64,000 nt of DNA from Lethocerus indicus. Lineage: Eukaryota > Arthropoda > Insecta > Hemiptera > Belostomatidae. The notes below the pieces were generated by a model that worked only from the letters and a program-made list of their open reading frames with translations, was not told the origin of the DNA and searched no databases. How positions within the stretch are numbered: position 1 is the first letter of the stretch; each line of letters opens with the position of its first letter. The translations under genes were made by a program, and so were the position numbers. Of this stretch, positions 47,801 through 60,930 are shown piece after piece. The stretch spans positions 2,241,501-2,305,500 of the forward strand of contig JACDQD010000102.1 of NCBI GenBank assembly GCA_019843655.1. Reading direction: 5' to 3'.

Positions 47801-50800
47801 TTAGAAAACAAAAAGGGTGTTGACAGCATAAAGGAAGCCATCCAGTTTAATGAATGTCCGAAGGACGTGGGTGAACACGAAGGGAAAGAGCAATGTTTTA
47901 ACACCGGAACACCGATCGATAGGCGAGAATTTCTAGAATTCAATCATATTTCATGATGTTTATCCTGCTTCGATTCATCCCAGAGCGCTGCCAATCTCTT
48001 TCTCCCGTGCCGTGGATTTCTATCGGATCTTCCGAATTATTTGTTTTTATTGTATTCAATTGTTTTTATTATGAGTACCTGTTAGAAAATAAAACACGCC
48101 ACGAAGAAGGAAAGAAGGTATGCTGTGCGGGCTTAAAGTTTATATATAAATGGAAGATTCTGAATAAATGTACACGACCATTGATAATGAAATGGGTACA
48201 AGACTTTAAAGGAATTCCATAGATGATATAAAACTGAATTCATATAGGTTTATAGAACCACCAAAATGAATTTCAAAATCTAATACTGCATGCTACTGTA
48301 AACTACGACCGTGTTGGTACAATTATATTCGTACAGCCGTTGAGTAGCAGCACAAATGAACGAGCTGAAGTAAATGCTACAACAGGAGAATAGACCGGTT
48401 GAAGAATGGGCCATGTCCAAAAACGGAAACTGGACTCGACCAGATAAAATTCCTGACTCGACCAGATATACCTGTAGATTGGATGAAGCTTGCTGAAAAT
48501 AGCTTACTGAACTATCCAGTTCATCTTATAAAGCAGGGATTAAATACTACCAGAAAATCGTCTGTAAGAAAGTTACGAAAAATATTCACCGAAATTGTGG
48601 AACGAAGGTGGAATAAATAAAATAGTGGAATAAAACGAAGAAAGAAGTATCTGTTCGGTTTTTCCAATGCAGGAGGAGCCCCGTTCACGACGCAGGTATT
48701 GCTTAATTCGGAGAAAGGAACGTTAGATGATGGTCTTTCCTGAAGTTCATTATGTTTTTGCAACTTCGATTACAATTGCAGAACCACCAATTTCATCAAT
48801 GTAATCACAAATCTCAGGCCTCGTTACCCTCTCTTCAGTATTACTGTCCAGAGTGCTAACGTTTCATGTTCCGTAATTGCTAAAATGTTGCGAATTTTAT
48901 GGAAAATTCTCAGGTCGACAACAATAAGTTTTTCTTCAGTTGGGATTTGTGCAGCTCATACATTCGAGTAAACTCACTTAGGTCACATTTTTTGAATAAT
49001 GCAGTTTGATAAGCGAAAAAAGTACTGAACTCAACGGTATGCTAAGGTTTTGTATTATAGTTAACTTTTCTCCCTCAATTGTTCATCATAAATTGTTAAT
49101 CATAAGGTGATAGTTTAAGGTATCTCTTTCGACACCTGGCCACCTCCGGTTCTATTATTTTGGCTGATATTGCTCCCGTGGGTTCTTAAATTTGTTCGGT
49201 ACGTCTGTTAATGATGGAAATTATGGGACCGATTTTTTTTCTCTATTTTAGAGATCTCGCGTGATTGATCTCGCTGAGGCCCCCGCCTCGCGACCTGTTA
49301 CTTTCCTTCCGCGTGGGCTGTTGCCTGTTTTTCTTATATAAGTATTTCGCGTGTCCCATTAAGACTCAGAGTCTGGATACCGAAAGAAATCCCGGTTGGA
49401 ATCGTAATCCCCGATGTGGTGCAGGCGGATATAATTGAGGTGGCGTGAAATTGCACAGAGTAATTACTGTCAGATCTCAGTTTTTTCCTTATGACCGATT
49501 AAACAGAGAAATTATCGAATGTTTACCACTTCGTGATCAAAGGAAATACAATACCTAGCTGTTTACCAACAATAGTGTAATTATGTAATCATTAATTGCG
49601 ATTATTTTCTTCATTAGCAAATTTCAACCGATTAAACGAGCGCAATAACTCGATGTTTACATTACTATCGTACATTGTCACATCTTCTATTCCAGCGCTT
49701 CTACTAGATGTTTGCTCGTAAAATCACGTCCTAAATGTTGGCATTTATTTAATAAATTAATGATTATACATTTTCTTTCAGATCGTTGGTTTCCCAATAC
49801 GTTATTTCGGTATTATTACTGAACTTACCATTATTATTTTTCACTTAGTACCATATGTGATGTTTCCGATTAATTTATTTTCGAATCGACGATGCCCTGT
49901 AATTTTTGTCCTCCGGCATATACGGCTGAAAGTCGTCGTCGCTTTACGACATTCCAACATTCCTTTTTAACGTTCCTACAGCTCCGGTTTTTATTGTGCC
50001 GTTAAAAATTAAATTTTCAGTTGCTGTCGTCCAATATGGCTACGGGACAGTTCCAGCGCGATTTAACCGCCGTTCCTTAGAATCGCTCATATTACTTTTG
50101 CGAATTTACTTTTTTACCCGCAAAGGCCAAATCTCTTCTTCCGTAACGCCGGTACCAATGAGCTTTTGTTACCGCGGTTTTTGCAGTATTTTGCAGTAAA
50201 AAAAGGGAAAATACCGTTAGTTTTCCACTATATCCCCCGTTATACCTTACAGTGACACGATTTAAACACAGATTAAGAAAAAAATTTTCCTCAGTTGAAT
50301 TAATCTGCGCAGTTAGAGCACAATATTTCGAACACTGAAAAAAATTACGCATTTTTTTTAATAATTATGTTTCTTTCACATACGGCATTTCGAATACGAC
50401 AACTTGCGAAGGAGTTACGGTGTGATCTATTGGCCCTAATCTAAACTGGTTTCAATCATGCAGTGCGAACGAATCGTTTTAAAATATTAATTTTGTTTTA
50501 CAGTTTTAAACCGTAGTACGCCTGCTCGATAACCAATTTAAAACCAGCAAATAACTGTTACATGTTTGTGTGTTAGCTAATAGCCGTAAGGGAAATAGTG
50601 CGGGACGAACCGTTTGAAATTACGATTCAAGGACCACGAAAAGTAAAGAACTGGGGCCCAGTGGGCAATCAATAGAGGGGTTCCCCTCCTCCCAAGGTGA
50701 GATCGTCGGACGGCCCGTCAAGATTGTCCGGAGTCATGCGATGGCTCCTAACGAAGAGGGATCGCGCACCCTCAAATTTAATCATCCCCAGAGCGATGCC

Positions 50801-51650
50801 ACACAATCGCCGGTTCTCTATACAATCGTCGAATCAAAGAAATGAGACTTGCCGACATCGCCCCAGTCTCGGGTTTACCCACTATCTGAGTAATTGAGCG
50901 TTATCCTTAATTCTGTCATTAAATTAAGCAGGCGTCCTGTCAGCACTGTCACTGCCGAGCTGTTACCGTTAGTGACGGTGACGAGAAGCCAAAACCTGTT
51001 TAGCAGTCTAAAACTAAATCGGGTGATCGCAACAGCGACAAAAAAGAATGTCTTCAGAAAAAAAATAACATCGGTTATTTCAGAACGCAAAATCGTGCCA
51101 CCAAAGCGGACTTTTCATTGAATCGACGCAACTTTATGAAAATCCCGAATAAAACTTCCGAAATCTGGAACGACGCACCGGATGATCGATGATGACATAT
51201 TGAAACAGAGACAGTATCAAATAGGTACTCGTTTTATTTTTACTGTCTCACTTTTCGTATTCTATAGAATTATTAGACACGTTTAAACACAATTTGTTAA
51301 AAATAAGTATTGAATTATTTCAAAAATTATAAGGTACATAGTTATGGCGTTCTGATCGTAGGAGAGTGTTTAAAGTTGACCGGAGTTTATTAGGATTATA
51401 TTTATTTATTTTTAAAATAATACTTAGGTACGTTTTAATAGTGTACTAGAATGTATCTAGAACAGCATGCCTACATTTTAGAATCTCATATGATAGAGGT
51501 GGTGTCTAGGTGGAAACAGGAATATTCTCGGCCAAAACAATATATATTACCACTCTAACAGTTTCAATATAGATGCTCCAGAGAAAACCTGAAACTATTA
51601 TTTTCTATTTATTCTATAGTTTCTGACTGTCCATTGCATTAGTAGCATAA

Positions 51651-51652
<2 letters not shown>
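44883..51652. other. Non-coding interval
   Basis: No supported gene. A 121-codon + frame at 45189-45554 and an 84-codon + frame at about 48369-48620 are unrecognised. The latter contains a tandem GACTCGACCAGATA duplication (about 48433-48467). Confidence 0.4.

Positions 51653-51702
<50 letters not shown>
51653..51702. repeat. (TA)n microsatellite
   Basis: TA dinucleotide run of about 48 bp. Confidence 0.95.
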
Positions 51703-51704
<2 letters not shown>

Positions 51705-52439
51705 TAATGAATTAAACAGGAGCAGTTCAATTATCGTATCATTTGGTTCTATTTCAATTCGTGTCGCAAAAGCAGAGGTTCGCCCTCGGGCCTTTAACTG
51801 CGCCAGTTTTGAATAAAGTGAACCCACGGCTGTGTTTTAGTGGTCTGTGGAATATTTGCATAATGAACGCCTGTTTCCTTGCAAAAATATTCCTTCCTTC
51901 TTTTTTTCCACCTCGAAAATTGGCCCCTAAATGTCGGGTGCGTCGGGGGAAATGCCCGAATTTTTACCACAATTTGAGAATAAATCGAAATAATTTTGTA
52001 ACCTTTCCCGTAAAAATGATGTTAATTTAATTACATATAAAAAAATATTCAGTACGCACTAAGTAAGTCTCACATCGGGCTATATTATAGCCATCGGAAT
52101 ACATCTAATCGTATATTCGAATTTCCATTTATGCTATTGAATTGAATTTTGTAAGTCAAGTACTATTATTTTTGTAAGAATGGTCAGTCATGATGATGAA
52201 TTTTGAGTTATTCTTGAAACTAGTAATTCATCTATATCAGCTGTTTCTAATATAATTTTATGGTTTTAAGCTTCGAACCTCTGTAGAATTTATTTCTACA
52301 TTAGTGAGTAAAGTGTAAGTGTATTTTAATTTCCTTTTAATATGGTTAGTATTTTCACCGTTATGAATATTTCTCTACTATAAGGAGTTTACATAAACTG
52401 ATATCTTAACCATGTTTGTCTCGTATAAATATAGAATAT

Positions 52440-52720
52440 GTATTCTGTACGCATTCTAGTTCATGGCGGGGCGAGAAAAATGTACGAAGTTCGTACAAGC
52501 CCGATCGTCTGTATTAACGGGCCCCGTCTGGGATTGGTTCTCGAAACGTGGGGCGAGTTGCCCAGATATTATCGGTTTTTGATGGAGGGGGGGGGGCGGC
52601 GGCCCCGTATTTTGAGCCCGGAGGACCACTAATTTCCCGGACGGTTTACGAACCGATGCCGCTGAGGCAGCATGGCCCAAGGCGTTCCTATGAAAGACGC
52701 CTCGCCGATATACGGTATCG
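52440..52720. other. CpG-rich non-coding island
   Basis: Includes a G10 run followed by CGGCGGC at about 52586-52603. A 64-codon + frame is not recognised. Confidence 0.3.
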
Positions 52721-53256
52721 ATAAAATGAGCCCTTCCGCTTCAAACCTATAATGCCGACCCCTTGTAAAGACGATTTAAAGAAGTAATTCAGGGCACGTT
52801 TAGAAATAATTGGAAAGAGAATGTTTGAGGAATTTAAGATACCTGTTAGTGGTTCCGTGAAGGTTTGGAATTGTCCAAAACTTCTTTTTTTTAAAGAGGT
52901 CTATTGAATCTCAAAATATAGGTTTCCAAGCATTAAATGTTGGAAGCTATAAATTTGGGACTATAAAAATTTCAGGCATGCTAACTTTCGACAGCTTATA
53001 TTTCGGATTCGGAAATTTGGTAAATTTATATAGTTTCCTCTTAGTCATAATTGATCTTGTCGCGTTACTTTCATTGGATGGATTTGTCGTGAAAAATGTG
53101 ATTGAAATAAACGACGAAAACTGATGCCAAATAGCGCTTTTCTCATGTGCCTACTGTAATTCCTCTGTGTTGTTGCTACGCCCACTGGTAGGGGTGGGTA
53201 AACCAGCCCTATCTGTTTGAAACGGTGGGTTGTTGTAGATTAGCACGTTACCCCGA

Positions 53257-53360
53257 AGTCCACTCTCATACTAACTACCTACTGGTTCTTTATACATTGG
53301 GACTAATTCATTTCCTCTTCATCGTGGCCCAGTCATGCATGTTGGTTCCTCCCCGCGAAC
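53257..53360 (+). repeat. Decayed dispersed repeat, copy F2
   Basis: Partner of 41721-41845, same orientation, with small insertions and deletions. It lies at the left edge of a CpG-rich block (53400-53850) with several long accidental frames. Confidence 0.5.
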
Positions 53361-53399
53361 ATTCCTTAGGGAAACCGTTACTCGTTTTCGAACAAAACA

Positions 53400-53850
53400 C
53401 CCTGATGGTCAACCGTCTTGAGATCGTGTATAGGGAACTCGCCAGGGCGGTTATGGCGGGAAATGGCACAGATCGGTGGCGATACCGCGCCGTAAATAAA
53501 CGCGGAGTCGGTGTAAAAGTAAACAGTACCGGGCGAAGGACGCCCGGGCCGCGGCGCGGGACTGTATTAATAGAAAATGATTCATAGCGGGGGCTCGGGG
53601 CATTCCGTTCAAATTGAATTTGTGCCAACCGAAGAAGAGGGATAGAGTGGGTGAGAGGACGGGAAGAGGCGAGGCGGCGCCCCGAAGTTTCATGAATGAA
53701 ACAGGAGACGATCCCCGGTTGCTGCTTCGAAGGGGATGGGGGTTACCCTACGACGTCATTTCTCCCTACGGAATATGTAAATGGATTTTATTGAATCCGG
53801 ACGGCCAGGTCGGCAAACAGAACTGACAGCCGAATCGGGCCCTGGAAGAA
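53400..53850. other. CpG-rich non-coding island
   Basis: GC-rich with overlapping open frames on both strands and no recognisable product. Confidence 0.3.
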
Positions 53851-55862
53851 TTATAGTGATATATTCCCTACCCCTTGTATGTACTGAGATTGGACTCAGC
53901 TGTGCCCTGCAGTCACACCCTATTGTGTATCATTGTAATATTCTACATCGACATATTATTTAACAGATCAGTTAATTAATACTGCATTAATTCAGGAGAG
54001 TCGTATTTTGATTAGCTTCATTAAAGCGTTCATTGAACAAGCATTCGGCCTTATTCAAGTGCCTACAATATTTTAATTTCCTCGTCTTTGTACGGATATC
54101 ATTTTGTGAGTTGAACCGATTTTACAATACTTATACCGTGACATTCAGCCACGAATGAAAGAGCGTTGTAATATTATTACAAAACATCTCATGGAAGATG
54201 TGACATAAATTTAGAACTGAGGTCGGCATGCAGTTCTAATTTAATTTTAATAATAACGCCAATATTTGTATTAATATATTAATTATTCATAGTATATTAA
54301 TTGTATATAGCAAACGATGCATATTAATTTACTTTCTATATTTATGCCTTGCTCGTCTTTAAAAGATGAGTTATGTGAGCAGTAGATAGGTACATGTTCA
54401 AATGTCCATTTTTATGTAAACTCTAGTCTCATTTGAAACTGTTTTCTGTCTTGGGCTAGACTGCGCCTGGCTTCTCAACGTTGTCTGTAGCCAACCGTAG
54501 CACGAGCCGTCGTGCCGGTCCCGTGGATACGTAATTGCCTTCACTGTGACAAACAGTCACTAACCGCAATGTCCTGTTGTTTTTTCTTTAGCTTCCTACA
54601 AAACTCTGTAGAAGTTACGAATATATTGTTTTTCTAATGATCCCAGTTATGGTGGCAAAGACTAAAAATCGTTACATCTATGCGGTTTATTATTAGTCAT
54701 GAGTTTTATAATAACTTACGAACTTTCACCTTTTTGTCGACCCAGTACTCCGTCAGCTGTGTCTGAACACTATTTAAACATTTTTTGTTGCATTGTCCAA
54801 AAATACTGAAGGATATTTGTCGAACCAATAGATGTTGCTTATGCACATTTTTTTCGAAAGGTAACATTAATATCTTAGCATAAGGAAAACCGTATAAAAT
54901 ATTGGTATGTTATCGTTTCTTCAGCCTGGACAGGTGTGTGTGTTTTTGCTTATTAATATTTCACTGGTTACTATTACTTCAACTATTGTTTGGTTTCTTA
55001 TCTAAAACAATCAAACAGCGCTCCTTATATTTTCTGTATCGTTCTGTCTTTTCCTGTATTGTTATTACCAGGACATGCTACCCCTGACGAGAAGCGGTAA
55101 CCGATGCGGTATGAGACGAAATGTACGAGAAATTCATTCTTTTATATATAGAAGATAAAAGACTAGCTTGCCTAATTATTGCGACGAATGGATATCTAAT
55201 ATTCACGATCGTGCTACTGTTCCTCCGTCCGAAGCTGTTCAGCTTTATTAAAATCTACATGTTTTGCTCAATTTGAATACAGAAGCGACCGACCGTATAA
55301 CGGGGTCTCGTGGTCACGATTAGCTTACATAGAGAGACAGAGAGAGAGAGACCGGTATAAGGGTGCCGGTTGGGGGTCATTAACCCCAGCCTATTACGGG
55401 AGATCAACCGCTGTAATTGCCCTGTTTATAGTAGTGTCACGGTTTATTCCGTCCCATCGGCTCGTGTGGGCCGCGCGTGACCGATAATCCAATTGTTATT
55501 GGCCCTCCAACCCCCCTCCCCCTACCCCTCCCGTTCGCAGGTAGTCTATCGTCACGTTGATACCGCCCTCGTTCCCTCTTGTATTTCGGCAGTTCTTCTA
55601 GGTAACATAGGTTGCGCTTTCAACTGGCATATATGCATTCCCATTGCTACATTATGTTCGGTTTCAGATCTCAGCAGGTTCGGCACGAGCATGAACACTA
55701 CTGCGCCCAGCCGAGCATTGGGGTACGGAGTTTATATGATTAATAACGGCGCTATATGAGAGCTCTATATCAGATATAACAAAATAAAATGAATAAATGA
55801 ATGGCATACGTCTATTCAAATGTTTCTGTGGTGGAAAATAATAAATTGGTTAGGTTAGAATA
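53851..55862. other. Non-coding interval
   Basis: AT-rich. Contains an AG microsatellite at 55331-55350 and a CG-rich patch at 55360-55620. Nothing coding is supported. Confidence 0.45.
55331..55350. repeat. (AG)n microsatellite
   Basis: AG run with one CAG interruption. Confidence 0.8.
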
Positions 55863-55980
55863 CCTGTATGGGGTCTGTGGGCTTAGGTCTGGAGTAATGT
55901 AGTTTTCTCGGTCTCCTGTCTCCTCCTCGCTGGTTCTATCGTTTGCCAAACCGGTTTCGGCCGCTCGCACTCTTCAGTAA
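55863..55980 (+). mobile_element. Decayed one-armed copy (D) of the palindromic repeat family
   Basis: Left-arm order is preserved: cctgt start, gtctgtggg, gtctcctgtctcctcctcgctggtt, then aaaccggtttcgg and the cgctcgcactcttcagta block. The right arm is not seen. Confidence 0.65.
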
Positions 55981-58900
55981 CTGTCTCTGTCTGTATTGTG
56001 TTGATTCACTCTTGCACATAAATAAAATATTTCTCGTCGTAGATCAATTTCATTCTCAATGAAATAAAACCATTATACACTGTCAGAGTCAGGTGGAATA
56101 CTTTGACCATACAGCTATTACCCCAGTTCGATACTATGCGACGAATAGGCATTAGAATTAATGAGCGGCTCAGACGAAAGGCTAGGACACGCCAGAAAGA
56201 ATGGAATGAATAAAAACATCTACAGTTATTAGCCCTGACCCCGATGTCATGAACTTGACGATATTAGCATTCCACACATTCGACCCTACTATCTACCAAG
56301 TTACAGGTCGCTCAGTTGCGTGGACCGTGGGTGAAATTTAAATTTCAAATGTAATGAATAAAAATACCGCATAAGGGAGTTTATGAAACAATGGAACGAA
56401 CCGCAATATTAAAATCAGAAGCGAAATTTCCTAAAATGTTCCAATTTCATCCGTTATTCCCCAACAATTTTCACACTTTTCCCCCCTATATTTCTCTTGC
56501 AATATAGTCGCTCACATTAAATTCGTGTCAGTGATATATGTAACAAAATAATTATTCAGGAATATTATTTCAATTATATAATATTAAAATCAGCTGAATT
56601 AGTTGCAACTACTCTGTCTGTATACGTGTATTTAAGAAAAGATTTCACAAAATATTAATATTCTGAATGCGGATTTGTTTTTGCCTATTAAATTCGATGT
56701 ATATTAAAGCAATAGTTTTGTCTATAAACATCAAAATTCACTTTAACTCTGTGGCGTTTGAAGCTACAATTAAAAATTATATGTTCATTTGAGCGATTAA
56801 TGTTATCTCCGCAATGTTATTTATTAGATATTATGCACTTCAAATAGTAATTATATGTTGTTTTAAATTGAAGTATTAATAAGTTTTCATAATATAGACT
56901 AATTTATACATGTGATAATGAACTCCCGAAACTTCTGGTCAGTCGAGACGTCATGGGTTGGGGTTCGCTGCTTGGTAAATGTTGTTGGTATTTAGCGCTG
57001 GTTGGTATTTCCGTGGGGGGGCATACTATATTAACCTTTAAAACGGCGCAGTGAATTAACGGAGGGGATGGAGTCTCGGGCTAGGATAACTTAGGAGGGG
57101 GGAGGAGACTTTCAGTGCTCATTATGTAATTAGCGGGAAAATTAAGACGAATTTTCCTTCACTCTCCGCCCTCGTGGTTGTGAAAATTATAGAACGTTCC
57201 GCATTATTAAAACAGGGGTAAGATAAACAAGAGACTTTTGCTTTTCTTGTTTCAAAATTGTAGTATCAGTAGTATACATTGTACACAGGAATGTGGAAAT
57301 TTCAGTTTATTGTTCAATTCATTCATACTTTTCTTTGAGATGAAATAATAATAATGTACCTATAATAAAATACTTATAAGAAGTTACCTAAGATGGAGTA
57401 TTAATAGTATAAAATTAGGTTCGACAAAAGGTTCAAAATTCGCAGTAGACTCAGGTCCAAAATGTAATCTTAAAGTTTACGAGACGTTTTGATCGATTTT
57501 CAAAAATTCCACTGTGAATATGAATGTAAATAAGACTGAGTAGAGATTGAGTTTTATAGGTCAGATTAACATTTAAAAGATGTTTTTATTATTATTTCAA
57601 ATGTTTTCATTAAGCAAATATTGGTGAGGTGTATAATTCTGAAAGATATAACTGGAAATAGAAGTTAAATTATTGAATTAAAGGTATATGACCTAATTTC
57701 GTGGGAGTGGTAGTAATTTCATACCCAGATGGCGTTGTGTCATACACCTGCTTTGGGCATGTCTTTTAATAGAGGCTGACGTACGTATACTGTCTGCTAC
57801 GTGGTCGCCATCCAACAATATATTTTCATTGAATGATACTATTGTTTTTATTTTTTACTTTAAACGAATTGCGGTTTGAAAAGTAGAAGTTATTGGTCCC
57901 CTTCTAACTATTGCGCTGTCTAGTGTTCAATTCACCAGAAAATTATTTTCTCCCTTTTCTTATGTAGAACAATTAGGGTACCGTAAAAAGTAATTTAAAT
58001 ACTGCTATTCGTGTTGTAACACTTTCGCCGGTGTTCGATTTGTACTTTTTACTTCAACTCGGTTAGGATTCTTGTACATTTTTTCTAATTTCTTATTTAA
58101 ATATAAATGTGGCTTTCATTGTTCGATTTATAGCGTTTATTTATCACCGGATAACCCTTTAAAATAAAAATTTAATTTGATATTTTTTAATACGGTCTAC
58201 CCTCGTATGCATTCGGATTGTTTTGTCGATTAAGTTCTCTTATGGTGAATTTAAATTGAATCAGTTCAATTTGCTAATACTAGCTGCGTGAAATGAGATC
58301 GTCTCCATTTAAGATTTAATAACAAAACATGATTTTTTAAAACGACCAAAGTGGGAATATGCAACCTAGGGAAGGTCCTGTTGTCGGTGGAAAGAATAAA
58401 TTTCACTTTCCTGAGCAGCTGCAATCAGGAGGAGCAGGTTGCGAGTCGGTTGCGAAACATTGCCCTTAGGCAACGCTAATTGGTGTTCGTTTATGTGCTT
58501 CAGCCGACCGGTCACACCGCCTCTGAGTCATACACACCTGCAATCTGAGTTGCCAGCTTGAAGCCTTCTTGGGGATCTATCTTCCGTCATTAAAACCTTG
58601 TGTCTTGAAATTTGGATCTATTGAACAAATTAAAATCTTTTTTTGAATTGTCGGAACTAGGTCTGATGCGCAATGTGAATAGTGACATTGCTGAAGTTAC
58701 AGTTTATTTATGAGATTTGGAAAAGTTACTGTGTTGTTAAATTGTTTATGCTATATGAAATCAGTTGAATTCATTTGAAAATAAATTATGCATGTAATGT
58801 AGATTCAGTTTTTTGGTAAATTTTTTAAACTCAAAACATAGAGCGTCCCGTGAGCTCTTCCTCAGATGAAAAGTGAATTAAGGATTGCTTTCTGGCGTCG

Positions 58901-60479
58901 CCTTTTAAGCCGAGAACGCTCTTGAAAGGCCGGCATCCCTCTAGCAGCAATAAGGAAACATTAGCGACTTTTCCGACGCCAGGGAAAAGCTGGACAATGT
59001 CAAAGCCGTTTCAAGAAATTTTACCCGCGTAGTTATTTACCTTGAGTATATTACTAATACAACTTCCTCTTTCACTTTCGTGGAAGGAAGGTGAGCGAGG
59101 GACACTTCTTCTGTGCCCATTAAGTCATTTTCCCTTAAATATTTTAATTTTACATTCAATTAAAGAATATTTTTTATTCAAAAAAGGTAATATAATAGAA
59201 AACTATCTCCCCATAGAACAGACACAATATACCTTTCGTAGCTTACTTTTTCTACTACTGGGATTCTTAATATGTTAGGAACATTTAATGAAGGAATATA
59301 CTACGATATCATTGGAAATAATTGCATAATAAAATACATTATTTTCAATTTTATTAATATAAAACTGTTATATTTCCTCCTTACAACCAAGTACGACATT
59401 CTAAATCTTGGTTCTGATGTACTGTTATTTATCATCCCCCCCCTGGGTATTTCTATATTTCAAATCGTGGAATTTCGTAGCCTAATAGAACTTGCTACCA
59501 CTGTACGATTGGCACAGCGTTATTACAACTGTCGTCTGAGAAGCAATATTAGGGTAAAACATGGCTGTACAAAGCCACGTGGTGAGTGCCCTGGGGAAGA
59601 CTCCTAAACCATTGTCCGTTCGAGTTCTTCTTTGACGCAGATCTTTTGACAAATCGTGTCGCGAGGGTAAACCCTCATTCCGTCAGAGAACTGCGGACTA
59701 CTTTGTCCTTTCTGTTTAGACGTCTACTTGTGACCAAAGCTCAAAAAGCCGTCTTCAGATCATCGTATCCTCAAAGTTCTTGAAATTCTATATTAGCCAC
59801 CATTTCGGTTATTGCCCATTCTCATTTACTGGAGCGTTCTGTTTTGATTACAGCCTTTGAGTTTAGTTCGAGCCATTTAATACCGACGTATATATTTTCC
59901 TCTATTTTCCTTTGGACATAAATGACTGCTTCCATTACAGTAGAGTTCTGATGATTTTTATGCTGGCAATGGTTAATTTTCCATTGTGTGCATTCACCTT
60001 TGATTATCGAAGTGATACTATACAATATCCGGGAGATACCAATCTCTTGAAAGATAGTCAACCCCCTATTTCATTTTCCAATTCCACTCTAAACACACGG
60101 TTCAATATCCGTTAAGTAATAAACTTCCTTACAGAATCCTACAGGCACAAAAATCAGAGTATAAATTAAAAATTAATTTTCCTGCATCCGATTAGGAATA
60201 TATATATTTCGTTTATTTATTATAAACGAACCAGGGTGTTTTCAGATTGATTATAGGTCTACGTTCCGAAAGGAAGCGATAATATTTTACGTACGTTATT
60301 AAAACCATTAAGATTTGAAGAAAAGTATGTGCACCCGTTGAACATTATGTTGTAATACATACTTGTTCTTAAACATTTGACGTGACCGCTATTAACAATC
60401 TCTCTCCAACAAGTTACTTTTATCCATTGTAACTCCGCAAACCAAAACCAACTTTTAGAACTACCCAAGAAGTGTCAGG
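55981..60479. other. Non-coding interval
   Basis: AT-rich with no supported gene. A 111-codon + frame at 59272-59607 is Ile/Leu/Phe-rich at its start and lacks splice or protein evidence. Confidence 0.45.
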
Positions 60480-60930
60480 TCAACTTAAATTAGCATGCAT
60501 CGTGGAACCTTTTCGGTGCCGGAAGGAGTTCACACTCCATTTACCCGCGGCCCAGGATCCGAACCCGATCGGTGGGGTGGGGGCTGGGCGCATTACAGAC
60601 GGACTCGGAAGCAATAAAACGTTTAGGGGAAGAAGGCGGGATATTGGCCGCCGACCCAATGCAAATACAATATATCTCCCCAGCGCCGTTTTATATAACT
60701 TTCCCGCTCGAGTCGGCCAATTCGTATACGGCATCCGACATCTCCGTAACCCGGCTGTAATTGCTTGGAGTCCCCGTGAGGTAGTACAATTTCCATTAGC
60801 CGACGTGAGCGAGGTCGGAGCCTGCCATACGCCGAGGTCGGCTTATTATCTTTCATTTTCCGCCTGCTATGCAACTTCGTTTGTAAAGAAAAGAGTAAAA
60901 AAAAGGTCGTAGCGTGTCCCGCCTTAGTGT
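60480..60930. other. CpG-rich non-coding island
   Basis: Open for 146 codons on + (60472-60912) and about 104 on -. The peptides are unrecognised and Arg/Pro-rich. The overlap on both strands argues for stop-poor composition rather than coding. Confidence 0.35.

Noticed and set aside
55542..55602. Exon-like segment with ttcgcag acceptor and CTTCTAG/gtaaca donor on +
   Set aside because: Donor is weak, no partner exon in phase was found nearby, and the peptide is unrecognised.
60472..60912. 146-codon open frame on the + strand
   Set aside because: GC-rich block with a long - frame over the same bases. The peptide is unrecognised and has no plausible start, exon joins or conserved motif.
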